DNA of 64,000 bases. Source: Cladocopium goreaui. Lineage: Eukaryota; Sar; Dinophyceae; Suessiales; Symbiodiniaceae. The position numbers and the translations under genes are program-made. Under the pieces are notes generated by a model. It worked only from the letters and a program-made list of their open reading frames with translations. It ran no database searches and had not been told where the DNA came from. Where the stretch lies: assembly GCA_947184155.2 (NCBI GenBank), contig CAMXCT020002369.1:304662-368661 (forward strand), read 5' to 3'. Positions 45,501 through 57,179 of the stretch are shown in pieces; the first letter of the stretch is position 1, and each line of letters starts with the position of its first letter.

Positions 45501-46255
45501 TTAATATACTGCCAGAGGGGAACCAGATGTGCATGGTATGGACGACCAAAGATGAGGAGGTGCTACCTTAGCGGCTTCACTTATTTGGTAATCAAGTTGG
45601 GAACATTGATTTTCGTCACCCAGGTCTATCCTTTCCTTGCTTAACCCAATGTGATTTATATTGCATTGATCGCTAGCCAACCCAAGTTGTGAGTTGAGGG
45701 AACATGCAAACTCAAACAGTGTTGATCCCTCATTGGGCCTCTGGCTTTTCTTCAAGGCACGACGTTTTTGACGGTTGTTATTACTTTTAGGAGGCTGATT
45801 AACTGCGGGGCATGCAGGCATGGGCTGTGCACCGAACACTGGCAAGGAATCCCTACATAACTCAGCACAACTGGGAGATGTCTGGGGAAGAGTGGCAGCA
45901 CCAGAAACATAAGGGAGAGCAACTGTAATTTCACCTTCATCATCGAAGATGCTGTCTACCGGAGGTGGGTCCACGCGGGCATCCTCAAGTGCATCTGGGA
46001 TCTCACTGGGAGGCTCTACTACTACCGACTCGGACACAGGCTTAAACTTCTCTTCCAGCTCCTTTTCTTCATCTACAAGTTTCTGGAACCGCTTTCGGCA
46101 CTCCACTGTGCGGTGTCGAGTCTTGTTTGTACATCCTTTACAACCAGGGGTTTCCTTAAACTTTATGATACGGTCTAAGGTGATATAAACCGATCTAGGT
46201 TTCGGGCCAGGTGAAGCAATGCCACCGTCCGGTGGGAACGGAACATTTTCCAGGG
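45501..46255 (-). pseudogene. Copia pol linker with CxxC...HRTVECRKRF motif
   Basis: The frame from about 46255 reads LENVPFPPDGGIASPGPKPR and GCKGCTNKTRHRTVECRKRF, then an acidic low-complexity linker, and ends at a stop at 45501. The C-x2-C...H...C arrangement may bind zinc. The frame differs by one base from the integrase frame, which ends at 46256, so the two were once joined. Confidence 0.7.
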
Positions 46256-47459
46256 CTATTTCAGGGAGTTTAATTTAATGTCATCAGGATCATCCCCCCT
46301 GATCAAGGCTTGATGCTTTGAAAAACCAACTGGAAAGTATGCATCACCATCTGGAAGATACAATTCAGGCTCGGGAACATCAAAGACGCATGAAGCACCT
46401 CTGGTACGAAACTCTTGATAATCTAAAATCCGACCAACATATCTATAACGAAAACCAGAATCGATCCGCCAACCAAGAAACAAACCAGGAGCCATATTGG
46501 GTTCTAAGGTCCTCTTTGTTGGATGCTTCTTGCGATAGTACACTAGTTGACCAAAACACAAACGCTTACCATCGAACTTTTCACGTGTGAGAGCTTCCCA
46601 TTGGGTCTTCTCGGGATCCGCAATAGAAGGTCTATCAAAAATCATGGAAAGACATGAGTATGGGTAACTATAAGTGTGGTATTCATATGGCAAACGAGAT
46701 TGTAAATGAACCACCCTACAACACTCTTTCTCCTCCCTGATGTCGCGCTCCAGAAGAGCATTATGCGGCCAACGGTTGGGAAAGGACGTCTCAGGAACGA
46801 AGCCGACTTGGTGGGCAGCCTGCTCCAATTCCTGTGCTTCGTCCATTTTGATAAGTGTGTGGGTTGCAAGTTCATTGGCTTTTAGCCCTACGAAATGTCG
46901 GAAGTTTTTGGCATGGGACGCAACATCTCGCTTGGAAAGGGGATATGCTATTCGAGCACTAGAATAAAGGTCCCTTACCACATGGTGTGTTTTAACCCCA
47001 CCTATTCCTGTGCCAAAATGCTCTGACCCTTTTGCAAGGATAACGTCATCAGTGGCCAACTGCTCAAAGGGCTGCTTTGGAGGGTCAATCTTGTCATCGG
47101 ACTTACCGTCCTTAACATGAGAAACACGCATGGCAGTATCCTGACCAATGTGGCATAATGGGCAGTATGGATTCTTGGGATAGTGAGTCAGAAGATGCTC
47201 TAAGCTAGTGGCTTCCTTTTTCAAGACTTCATCTTTGATAGGGATACCATCGCCTAACTCTACAAGCAACTTATCATCTAAAGGGTGAGATGGCGCGCTA
47301 TGAGCAGCACCTTCCGGAACACTTGCATGTGGGCTGCTGGGGGCAGGTGCATCATCTGGAGGAACGGCCTCAGCAACCTCAGCCATTCGTGCGACATCTT
47401 CACCAGCAAAACTTCTTAAATAATCCCGTTTTTTGTAACTAGTTATGTAGAGTTATATT
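46256..47459 (-). pseudogene. Ty1/copia integrase
   Basis: Integrase inserts element DNA into the genome. An HHCC zinc-binding segment is seen as EHLLTHYPKNPYCPLCHIG. Catalytic-core landmarks are the acidic FEQLATDDVILAKG, HTLIKMDEAQEL (second Asp) and WPHNALLERDIREEKE (Glu), followed by LCFGQLVYYRKK and PGLFLGWRIDSGFRYRY, a C-terminal region typical of copia integrases. The frame is open upstream of the first ATG (47386) to about 47459, reading SFAGEDVARMAEVAEAV. No gag or protease follows upstream, so the element is 5-prime truncated or rearranged at about 47470. Confidence 0.8.
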
Positions 47460-47469
47460 AGCTATGTTG

Positions 47470-47942
47470 AGTTAACACCTAGTTAGCTAACTAGTTATAA
47501 CTCTTGCTAACTATTTTTTTGGTATTGCTAATTTGCAAAAAAAAAAGCAATCCTGGCTCAAGAAAAATCCATCCTGGACCACAAAAAAAACAGAATCCTC
47601 TGTATGATTTATTGCAAAGTAGGAGATTCAATGCAAAACATGTCAATTTATTGGGAAAAACATGGTAGCCATGTGGTTTTAAGTTGTTGGCGCAGGCTTT
47701 CATATCTTCAGCTGTGTGGAAAAGGACAAGCACTGCACAATGCAGTGCCATTCAAAGGCTAGGAAGAAAGAATGGAAAGCAACAAAATGGTATGTAATGC
47801 CTTGGGCTGGTAGAATGCCACAGAGGCTGCTGTGATTGCAACGCCATATATGTAGGCAATGTAATGCCAAAGGGCTATCAAAAGAAAAGCAGCCATGCAT
47901 GCAAACATGGCTGTAAGCACCTGTTGTTTTTTCTCCAGCCAA
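47470..47942. other. Junction region
   Basis: TAACTAGTTAT-type direct repeats at 47435-47510, then sequence with recurrent AATGCC motifs. This is noncoding sequence between the copia 5-prime end and the 3-prime end of the transposase-like gene. Confidence 0.5.
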
Positions 47943-48455
47943 CTAGAATTTGCTGTAAATCTGATAAGGCAAAAGCACTTTGGCTTCTTCTTGGTTATTG
48001 TGGCAAATGAGGGGCACCAAGATATCTGCAGTGGGCACAAATCCCAAGTTCTGGTCAAGCACAGTGCATGTGGCAAATTGCTGGTGTGGCACCCATTCCT
48101 TGACCTGCCAAGTCAAGCTCTGACTAATGTGGTCAAAGCTCCATGTAAAAGAAAATGTAATTGGATTTCTGAAACTTTCATGGTACCAGCTGTTTGGCAA
48201 ACCACAACATCATCCTTGTGGCACTCAACATGGTTGATTCTGGCACATTGACTGCTCATGGCTTCTTCCATTTCTCCACCAATCAAGCTGGACAAAGTTT
48301 GCAAAGTTTTTTTGGAAGCTTTCACTGGGCGAGCCAAATGGACACCATCTTGGAAAATATCTGCTGTGTCCAAATGGCAGATCTCTTGGGCAAGGGCTTG
48401 CTCCAGCAAGTTGGCCTCAATTTTTTCTGGTTCAGGAGGGCTTGGGCCAGAGCCC
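47943..48455 (-). pseudogene. Transposase-like gene, C-terminal part
   Basis: Minus frames continue the protein: LGALAQALL after an ERK-H-K-P region at about 48460, then LLEQALAQEICHLDTADIFQ, RINHVECHKDDVVVC, and in a third frame WVPHQQFATCTVLDQNLGFV, ending at a stop at 47943. The ERKHK-type block needs one missing A in GAAAGAAACATAAACC to stay in frame, and a second shift lies in the following A-run. Confidence 0.55.
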
Positions 48456-49969
48456 CTATTGGTTTATGTTTCTTTCATTGGCAAAGCGGGAGGGAAGAAA
48501 TCCAAATCTCTGGAGGGTGTCTGGCATGTGGAATTGCCAGTGCCACTTCTTGACCAAAGATATTTCAGGAAAGGCTTGGTGAAAAGTTTGGATGGCCTGT
48601 TCTACTGCTGGTAACAAAGTGGTTCTGGTGATGAGGCCAGATTGGTTTCCATCATGGACTTGGTCAATGAAAGCTGCCATTGCAAGAAAGGCTTGGCAAG
48701 CTTCAGGTTTATGACCTTTGGGCATTGCTACACTGTGGATGAAATGCCTGATGGTTGGGAACATGGCCAAACACTCAGAAACTTGGCAAGAAGGTTTTCC
48801 ATTTTGCTTATGGCTGGTCATTTTTCTTGGCAAAGTAGCTGCCAATGTGTTGGCTTTTCCAACTCCTGGGAAAAACCCAATGGGCAAAATAGCCTTCTAG
48901 AAATTGGTACATGTGGAAGATCTCCTCCATGGCAGAAATGAAGTGAAAGGAGGACGATTGGACCAGTTCCCTGGAAGACTCCATGCATATAATCATGGGT
49001 GAACTGGGCGCAAGGCTGTAGCAGGTCCATGGCCTTCAAAGCTGGATCTAGCATAAGTGCCATGCTGCTGTGGTTCCAGCCAGTGGCTTGTTGCCACATA
49101 TCAAAATCATGCTTGGTGGATGTTGCTTTTGCATCCAGCCGGGCATATGACTCAAGAACTTCGTCATCAGTGGTCAAGCTCAATTGATTGTATTGCAAGA
49201 TATTGCAATGCGTTTGGTCTTCAGTGGTCCTACGCACAAAAAAAATGGAGCCACTATCTCCCTTGGATCGGGCAGCTCCATCTGCCAAGAGCATTCCAAA
49301 AGTGAAATGCAATCTGATGTCACCTTTCTCTGGGTGCTTGAGAAGGAAGCCTGTAGGTGGATGGACTAAGGGGTTGCAAAAAAATGCTTTCAAGAGGGTG
49401 GCTGTCATTTGGCTGACACCTGCTTCCACACTGGCCACATGGTTGCTTCTGGCCAGACCTGTGGTCAGCCAACTGTCTGTGGAATGCAAATGTTGGCCAA
49501 ATCGCAGAAAGCTGCAGTACCAGTACCATGCCCAACTTTTTCTTTCTGCACGACCTAAAACATTACCTGGCACCAGTTCATCCAAGTACATCACCCGCCT
49601 CCATGGTTTGCTGGTTGAAGAAGGGCATGCTTCATGCCTGCTGGCCAATAGCTTCTGGAAACTGTTTCCTCTGGAAAACAGTGCTGATAGGTATGTGAGC
49701 AAACTGGTGAAAACAAAGGTTGATGGACTGCCATCAACTTGCTGTAGAGGTGCTTCTTGGATCAAAGGGCCTAAAGCACCCCCATGGCATGTCTTCAAAA
49801 GTTCTCTCCTGGCTTCCCTTTGGTGTTTGGAAGAACTGACTTCTGGGAGGCCACTGGATTTGGCCTCTTGAACCATAGCATGTAGGGCTGTCTGACTATG
49901 ATATGGGAGAGATGCCTTGAACTGTTGAAGCTTGGCAAGCTTCTGTGGCCTGCTGGAGTCAGATGCCAT
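48456..49969 (-). pseudogene. Transposase-like gene, core region (dinoflagellate family)
   Basis: From the ATG at 49969 the frame reads LAKLQQFKASLPYHSQTALH, then MYLDELVPGNVLGRAERKSW, FGMLLADGAARSKGDSGSIF and QFTHDYMHGVFQGTG. After a frame change come AMEEIFHMYQFLEGYFAHWV and SQVSECLAMFPTIRHFIHSV (as CQVSECLAMF), then KKWHWQFHMPDTLQRFGFLP. This matches a protein family I know as abundant in dinoflagellate genomes and probably transposon-derived (LDEvxPGN, HDxMH and ERKHK motifs, reminiscent of KDZ/TNP2-type transposases). The family name is uncertain. At least two frameshifts near 48990-48830 make this copy inactive. Confidence 0.6.
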
Positions 49970-50609
49970 GGCTTGGTCTTTCGATTGGTGGAAAATACTG
50001 CTGTGGCTGCAAAACATATGTTCAGTCATTGATAGAAATAGATTTCTACATATATACATGTGTGCACATTGCAAACACACAGTAAGCATAACAACACCAA
50101 TGATATATTGCCAAGGTTTGACAATTGTGTGGTGAGTTGATAGCTTGGACACTTGGCTGCATTCAATGCTCATGTGAAATGATCCTATGGCCTTGCAGCA
50201 GGAATTTGAACCAAGAAGTTTCAAGGAGAAACCTGACCTGTGTGCCTTGGCCATACTAATGGTTTGCAACGGGAAACAAAACACATGCTGGGTCTTTGCC
50301 ATTCTGCAATGCCACCAGGCAGAAAATACCATAACATGCCAAGATTTGACTTTGCCGATGCCACAATGGCTGCAACCACCAAGAAAATGGTGCAATGCCA
50401 TGGTGGCCAGGTGGAAAGCTGCTACATGCAACTCCATGGTAAAGCTGCTACAATGAAATGCCAAAGCACATGACTGCTCTTGCAAACCTTTTTGACCAAT
50501 GCCATCTGTCACCTTGGTTTGTGGCAGGGCCAAGCGCATTTGTGAACCCCATTGGCAAATCTCTTTGCTACCCCATACAAATGTCTATGGGCCCTTGGCC
50601 ATTGGCTTC

Positions 50610-50996
50610 TCATTTCAGATTGCCACCCAAGGCCATCTTGTACTTGGCCCATTGGTCCCTGGACTTGAACCTGAGGCCTTTAAATCCTGGCTGGGTGCAA
50701 GTCTCACAGCCTTTGGTGTTCCCCTTGCACCTGACACAGCCAAATGGGCCTCTGGGGCCTGGTGTGCCATAATAGCCAAAGTCTTGGGGCTTGGCTTGGC
50801 CAGCTTTTGGGCCAGGCTTGGCAACTGCCTTGGACATAGTCTTGTGTACTTTTGGTGCAGCCTTCTTTTCTTTTGCCTTGGCGCCTGCTTTGGAAGCTGC
50901 TTTGGCCTTGCTTTTGGCACCAGCTCTTGCTTTGGCCAATGTGTTGAAAGCATCTTGCTCATACTTGGCCAAATCATTGGCCTGTGGTGTCTTCAC
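50610..50996 (-). pseudogene. Transposase-like gene, Cys-rich exon
   Basis: An Ala/Lys-rich stretch is followed by FGCVRCKGNTKGCETCTQPG and FKGLRFKSRDQW. The C-x2-C-x5-C-x2-C knuckle with P-x-F-x-G-x-R-F is a block that commonly precedes the core of this dinoflagellate family. It probably binds zinc and nucleic acid. Flanking introns are noncoding. No break is visible in this segment. Confidence 0.55.
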
Positions 50997-51078
50997 CTGC
51001 CATGGCAGTGGCTGACAAGAACCTGGGATGAAATGCCATATATGGCAAACAATTATGATGCCCTAAGCCCTCAATCAT

Positions 51079-51489
51079 CTATTCAGTAACAATATGGACT
51101 GTGTACATGCAATATGCAATTTCTGCCTCAGCTTGGTTTGAAGGCAAAGAACAAATATGACAAATTCCAGCCTCATTGGAAGTTTGGCTTTCTGGTTCTG
51201 TGGTTGCAGCAGCTGCTGTGGCTTCCTGACTTTGTGCAGTAGCAGCTGGAGTAACTTCTGCAGGTTGGGCAGGCTGTGGTGCATGTATAGCCAGCTGGCT
51301 CTGGGCATGGCTGCCTGCTGGTCCCTGGAAATATGTGATCTGGGGCTCATGTGGTGCAAATCTGTCCAGCAGCTGGCTAAGCAAGCCAAAGACTTTGGCT
51401 TCTCCATTGGTGGTAGGCAAGGGCTGTGCAGCATGGTTGGAAGAAGCTTGGCTTTCCTGCAGAAGTTTGTTTCCTTTTCTGCAAATCAC
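51079..51489 (-). pseudogene. Transposase-like gene, Gln/Ala-rich exon
   Basis: An open frame with GEAKVFGLLSQLLDRFAPHE, a long A/Q/E/T-rich linker and GICHICSLPSNQAEAEIAYC. Its position between the 51556 and 50610 segments, in the same orientation, suggests an exon of the same gene. Confidence 0.4.
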
Positions 51490-51555
51490 CTTGGCTCACC
51501 AAAGTGGGGCTTGTAGTCAAACAGTGCCAAAACTAGAAATTTCAATGCAATCAAG

Positions 51556-52233
51556 TCACCATGCTCTTCCAGCCACCAGCAATGGACACCATGGCTGGCT
51601 CATCTGCACCATAGACTTGTCTAGCCATGCCTTTCCAAGTTCAGCTGGCTTGGCTGGGTATCTGTTCACACTTGGCACTGTGCCTGGTGGAGTCTTGGCA
51701 AACACAGCAGAAAACTCTTCCACCAAGGCATACCTGGTCTGTGGTGATGGCTGTGGTTGATGCCCTTTGTGGGTCAAACAAAAGCACACCACAGACATGG
51801 CTTCCACCTTGGCAGCTTCCTTCAGGGAAACAAACTTCATGGATCTCAGCCTGGAGGCAGTAATGGACATGGTATGCACTGTGTTGGCTGGTGCTTGGTC
51901 CATCCTGGCCCAATCCTCTTTGGACACATAGTGGCTAAAGCCTTCAATGTGCTGGCCTGCAATGACTGTCTTCAAGTGGCCAGTGCCAGCCAAGTCTATT
52001 TGGTCAATGGCATTTTGGATGGTCTTCTTCAAATCATTGGGCAAGCTGGCTTGGTCAAGCTTCTCCAGGACTTGGATGATGGTGGTGCTTGTCCATTCCC
52101 TGGATGCTTGCAACTTGGCACACAAGGATGTGGCCAGTGTCTGCACCAACTTGCTTTCTGGGTGGCTATGGGCACGCTTTTCCAAATGGTCTAGCTCCTG
52201 GACATAATCTTCAGCTTTCCAAAGTTGAGTCAT
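51556..52233 (-). pseudogene. Transposase-like gene, N-terminal ORF
   Basis: A 225-codon frame starting MTQLWKAEDYVQELDHLEKR, with helical repeats and HYVSKEDWARMDQAPANT, then LRSMKFVSLKEAAKVEAMSV. The 'yls..DW..l......l..R...lG...p.e.t.k' pattern recurs in dinoflagellate repeat-associated proteins found beside the core family. It is not interrupted, but no enzymatic motif is seen. It could be an accessory ORF or the 5-prime exon of the same element. Confidence 0.5.
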
Positions 52234-52239
52234 CCCTGG

Positions 52240-53000
52240 CTCTCAGAAGCACTGGTAAACTTGGGCTGCTGGCTGGTGCTTGAACTGAAAGAACAAAAAC
52301 ATACAGGGATTAGGGTGGCCTGTGGAAACAGTGTGCATGTGATCCATGAAGAAATGGTGCTGAATTCTGACACTGGTTGTAGGCGCAAGGTGTTCTTAGG
52401 AGAATTTAATGCCATAAGGTTGGCACATGCAACTTGGGAATGATAGCAACAAACCAAAGAGGGAACCAATCTTATATATGGGGCATGTACCGGCATGCTA
52501 TATCGGAAAGAAGCAATGCTGACGGTATCCTGGACTGGCCTGCAGCCATTCAAAGAAGCAACCATGGCAAACAACTGGATGACATTACCCTAGGAAATGC
52601 CATGAGTGGCTGATTGTGAAATGCCACCAATGGCAGAGTAGCATCAAACTTAATCACTTGCTTGAATTGCGACATGGCCAAGGTTCGAAATGCCATTGTG
52701 GGCTGACAGCATGTAATGCCATGGAAGGCTTCAGGTGGCTGACACATGTAATGCCACACAGGCTGGCAAGCACACTCTTTTTTGGTTGCATGCTTGGAAG
52801 TGGTCTCTACTGGTTCCTTGCCCAGCCTGGCTGCCTTGGATCATACCCTTGGTTCTCCATGGCCTCCTGGTGGTTGGCTATCTGAGCCCTCACAGTGGAA
52901 TCCAAATCCACCATTCATGGAGTTCCTGCAGCTTTCACCATTTGCGCTGGTGGTAGTTTTGGAGCCTGCCTGGGTTACCACTGCTGGAAGCCATGTGGTT
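52240..53000. other. No recognised gene; AATGCC-rich stretch
   Basis: 52590-52770 contains at least six AATGCCA motifs spaced about 25-35 bp apart with GTGGCTGAC-type sequence. Similar stretches lie at 50280-50460 and 47740-47930. Confidence 0.4.
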
Positions 53001-53049
53001 GTTCAGCTGGTCCCACAAGATTAGAACTTGGGCTTCCATACCATGGTTC

Positions 53050-53860
53050 TCATACATGGCCAGCATCCACACCATCTTGGCCCTCCAACCTGTTTGGTGG
53101 CTGCACCTGGCCTGGAAGTTCTTGGTGGTATGGCTGGCTCTGGTGGCCTGCTGGAACCATCTGGTCTGGATCCTGATGCTGCTGCATCAGATGTGGCTGG
53201 CATGGCATTGATTTGCTGGACTGGCACCACTGCCTTTGGTTCCTACTTTGTTGCAGATGCCTTGGCAGTGGTGCTGCTGGATTTGGCTTCTGCAGTTGCC
53301 TTGGGAATGGAGATGCTAGATGCTTCTGCTGCACCTGCTGTGGGGATGGTGCTGCTGGATACATCTGCATCCTGGTTCCATGCTCCGACGCCAAGAGACC
53401 TCGATCTAGGGCAGACTGAAGTAGAAAGCCAAGGCGAACTGCAACCAAAATTCCATGCTTCCTCCCCAAAAGAGTCGCACCGTCGGCCTTCTTGAAACCG
53501 GCCACACCTTCCTCCTCCACAGGCAACTCCAGTACAGACAGGTACATCGGACCTGCATCCAGAATCTTGAGGGCCAAATCCTCCATCTTCAGATCTCGGC
53601 CGGAACAGCAATGCCAGCGGCCAGGCAGTAGATCCTTGCTTCAGCTTTGCTAGGCCACGAGTGCGACAAGCTGCACTCGGTGAACCTGGGGAGCACGCGG
53701 TAGTACTCCGCTGCAGAGAACTGCTCCCAGGCTCGCTGAACTCGCTCCTCCTTGTCTCTGCCCAACTTTGAATCGAAGCCAACTCAAAACAGTGAGCAGG
53801 AGCCTTAGTGAGCAACTGAGCAACCTGATCGAAGGATTAGTTTTCGGAGACCGTGGCTGC
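53050..53860 (-). CDS. Unassigned minus-strand open frames
   Basis: 53586-53300 reads MEDLALKILDAGPMYLSVLE and LGFLLQSALDRGLLASEHGT, a coding-like stretch that degrades into P/Q-rich repeats (CAGCAG-type, 53050-53290). 53770-53610 in another frame reads FSAAEYYRVLPRFTECSLSH and ARIYCLAAGIAVPAEI, followed by a stop two codons before the first frame's ATG. The two may be one protein broken by a frameshift, or exons. No family is recognised. Confidence 0.35.
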
Positions 53861-54350
53861 TTCGGTGACCACGTCCCACTCTGAAGGCCCAGGAGCCCTA
53901 AGCAGAGGAGCACGGACAGAACCGTGGCTGGAAAGTCCAAGTGCTGACTCAAGAGAGTCAGCTATGCCTCAAGGCAACAATCGCAGCTTTAATGGCCCCT
54001 GTCAGGTGAGAAGCGGGCTCGCTCATGCAAGTAGGCCACGAGTCGACCAGAAGGGGAAGGCACAGGCGCAGGGCGAGGAGCAGGCACAGAACAGGACGGA
54101 GTCCAAAAGTGGAAAGTCCAAGCCAAGACCAGCAGTGCACCAAGACCAAACCCAGCAACGAAAATCGCAAGGGCAAAAGTCCAAGAGAAGGTGCAATGGG
54201 AAGGACAGGCAAGACCGAACCACCCGGAGGAAGAGCCTGCAAGGAGAAACCTCGTGGCCTCAACTACAAAAGGATGCATGCGTCTTGAGCGCCAACCGTT
54301 CGAACATTCGATTCAGAGTCGTCCATCATACTACAAATAATCCATGATCA
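53861..54350. other. Gln/Lys/Arg-rich frame, uncertain
   Basis: A 164-codon plus frame (53853-54347) is rich in K, R, Q and S (SKSGKSKPRPAVHQDQ). The minus complement is Leu/Pro-rich and also open. The composition looks like a low-complexity GAAxx repeat. Neither is supported as a gene. Confidence 0.3.
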
Positions 54351-54619
54351 CCCAACATCATCAAGAGCATCCCACTGAATCTTGATCCATATCAATAACG
54401 CGTCACCCTGCATCAATAGCAGGGACGGTGCAAGGCTTCCCCGAAATCATTTTTTTTTCCGACAGAAGCCTAGCATTGTGTTGGCGCCTTGTGGGCTTAT
54501 TCTAGAAAACTGCAATCTTGAAAAAATGCACCATGTAATGCAAAAGAAACAAATCAAAAATGCAAAAAATGCAATTGTTCTCCATTTGTCACCTGTGCCT
54601 CTTTCCACGTTGTCTTCAT

Positions 54620-54885
54620 TTGATACCGTGTCCTCTCTCAGACTTACATTGTTCAATATATTTTTTCGCAATTGTTATTTTCGCCTTTCTCAAACTTGCA
54701 TTTTTCAATTCCATTTTTTTTGCAATTGTCATCTTTGCCTTTCTCAAACTTGCATTGTTCAATCCCATTTTTTTTGCAATTGTCATTTTTGACTTTCTCA
54801 AACTGGCATTTTTCATTTCCATTTTTTTGCATTTGTCATTTTTGCCTTTCTTTGAGTTGCATTTTTTCAATCCCATTGTTGGCAT
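54620..54885 (+). repeat. 54-bp tandem repeats
   Basis: About five copies with TGCAATTGTCATYTTTGMCT and TTCTCAAACTTGCAT; TGCAAT starts at 54721 and 54775 and the related TGCATT at 54829. Frames over it are periodic by-products. Confidence 0.85.
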
Positions 54886-54889
54886 TGTT

Positions 54890-55495
54890 TCTGCATTTTT
54901 TCAAGCTGAAAATATTCTAGAACAAGCGCGATTTGACATCACAAGCCTAGCAACCGCATCCTTTGTTGCTACGGGTGAACCTCCACCGCACACCCGTTCT
55001 TGCGGAAGAAGATTTTCACCCTTTTGGTTGCAAACATACACTCTGAGACTGCACCTCTTCAGTAGTAAAACTGCTGAGAACTTGCAGAGCGTTGCGGCTT
55101 GTTTGGCATCCATCAAACACCACCTTGGCCAGTACGGCCGCCGGGTCAGCTAAGGAATGAAACTTCCAAGAAAACACAATAGGCTCCGCCACAAAACATG
55201 CTTTCGACATTTGGAAACCCGTGAAGCACATGTTAGGCATTGTTGAGCTACATCCAAACACTAACTAAGCGATGATGCGGGGATTCCGAAGAGGTCACAG
55301 GCATCCAAGGCATCCAAGGTGCCGTGTACTTCAGCCCCCGCGCTTGCGTTGGCGCCCAGTCTTTCAACGGGCAAACAAGGATACGGGTATGGGCGAAGCC
55401 TTAGACGACCGCAACTGTTTTAATATTAACATGCATCCCCCCGCTGCAAAGTAACAGGCCTGTACTTCCCCGGCCCACATGATACCACAACTGTT
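54890..55495. other. No recognised gene
   Basis: Minus frames at 55016-55261 (VFDGCQTSRNALQVLSSFTT) and 54901-55116 overlap and are weakly coding-like. They could be two halves of a frameshifted exon. No family is recognised. Confidence 0.35.
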
Positions 55496-55499
55496 TTGA

Positions 55500-55544
55500 T
55501 ATTCTCACTCACTGTATCAAGCAATGTATCAATGCATGTATGTA

Positions 55545-55575
<31 letters not shown>

Positions 55576-56500
55576 ATGTATGTATGTATGTGTATGTATG
55601 TATGTGTATGTATGTATGTGTATGTATGTATGTGTCTGTATGTATGTGTCTGTATGTATGTGTCTGTATGTATGTGTCTGTATGTATGTGTCTGTATGTA
55701 TGTGTCTGTATGTATGTGTCTGTATGTCTGTATGTCTGTATGTCTGTCTGTCTGTATGTCTGTCTGTCTGTCTGTCTGTCTGTATGTATGTATGTATGTA
55801 TGGGATGCATGGCATGGCATGGCATGGCATGGCATGGCATGGCACAGCACGGCACGGCACGGCATGGCATGGAGGTAGGTAGGTAGGTAGGTAGGTAGGT
55901 AGGCAGGCAGGGTAGGTAGGTTGGTGTGGTGTGGTGTGGTGTGGTGTGGAATCGTTTTGTTTTGTTATGTGATGTTATGTTATGTACTGGATGTAAAAAA
56001 TATGTAAATGATGTAGAGGATGTAAAGGGTGTACTGTATGTGATGTATGTAATGTATATGATGCATGTCATGTCATGTCATGTCAAGTGGATGTACATGT
56101 AAAACGTAAATGTAAATATAAGATGTAGATGTAAACCTAATGTACTGTAATGCAACGTAATGAAATGTAATATAGTGCTAGGTAAATGTAAATGTAAGTA
56201 TGCATGCGAATCTAATGTAAATGTAATGTAAATCTAATGTAAATGTAATCTAAATGTAATGTAAATCCAATGTAAATGTAATGTAAATGTAATGCAAATG
56301 TAATCTAAATGTAATGTAAATCTAATGTAAATGTAATGTAAATGTAATGTAAATGTAATCTAAATGTAATGTAAATCCAATGTAAATCCAATGTAAATGT
56401 AATGTAAATGTAATGTAAATGTAATGTAAATGTAATGTAAATGTAATGTAAATGTAATGTAAATGTAATGTAAATGTAATGTAAATGTAATGTAATTAGT
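55500..56500. repeat. Ladder of adjacent microsatellites
   Basis: In order: TGTC/TGTA and TGTATGTATG (55530-55800), GGCAT then GGCAC (55806-55870), GGTA (55872-55905), GGTGT (55923-55950), TGTTAT and TGATGTA (55965-56060), CATGT (56065-56085), and TGTAAATGTAA (56150-56495). Confidence 0.95.
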
Positions 56501-56873
56501 CTAATGCATTCATGAATGTATGGATGGCTGCATGCATGCATGCATGTACGCGCAGGCTGAGACTGCCTGCACCTCTCAAACTTGCTCAGGAATTTGAACA
56601 CTGACTTGCGTCTACAGTCTAAGTTTGTTGCAACCAATGATTTCAACTATTCTCAATACCGCGGCCCCTATCCCTACGAATACAGGGGATTCTATTCGCC
56701 AGTGCAAACTCTTGCAGAAATCATCTACGTAAATAAACCGACGCATCAATCTGCATCAGCACATACTCATTGTCATGTTAGATTATGTTAGGTAATTTTG
56801 TTCAAAGGATGCGTGGCCGCACCTTCAGAAACTTTGCCGTAGTATTGGATCCGTTCAATTTGGGGTGGATAAA
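56501..56873. other. No recognised gene
   Basis: A minus frame at about 56720-56600 (RIESPVFVGIGAAVLRIVEI) and a plus frame at 56582-56791 overlap. Neither is recognised. Confidence 0.35.
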
Positions 56874-57110
56874 CTAATCATCCAAACGACACCTTCCCCC
56901 CCTGATGTCCGAGGGTCTCTGCATCAAATAACTCGCCAGGGACTTGTGCAGCACCCTGCCTTGGCCATGCGAACCCAACGCCACAAAGTCAGCACTCTTC
57001 TCACCCACGAAGCGAGTGACGGCCGCACCAGGGGACATCCTGGTGGGCTGGGGGGTACCATGGGCATCAAGCCACCCATTTCGGGGTTCCAATGGTTGTG
57101 ATGAGGACCG
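56874..57110 (-). CDS. Universal-stress-protein-like C-terminal fragment
   Basis: The minus frame reads GAAVTRFVGEKSADFVALGS, HGQGRVLHKSLASYLMQRP and ends at a stop at 56874. 'ADFVALGSHGQG' followed by a helix resembles the last strand and nucleotide-binding GSxGxG region of UspA-type domains, which bind ATP or act in stress responses. The N-terminal two thirds of such a domain are not seen, because upstream DNA is the head of a repeat element at 57180. It may be a terminal exon of a split gene or a fragment. Confidence 0.4.
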   Translation of the reverse strand, partial: RSSSQPLEPRNGWLDAHGTPQPTRMSPGAAVTRFVGEKSADFVALGSHGQGRVLHKSLASYLMQRPSDIRGGRCRLDD

Positions 57111-57179
57111 CACACACAGATGGGCATATTTCATGATTGGGCAATCGAAATAATAAAGTATTGAAAAAAACATGAGGTA

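Noticed and set aside
42775-47470. Complete LTR retrotransposon
   Set aside because: No pair of LTRs, gag or protease is visible, and the pol has at least two frameshifts and several stops.
55426-55886. Frames rich in YVC/HTY repeats
   Set aside because: They are translations of TGTA/TGTC microsatellites.
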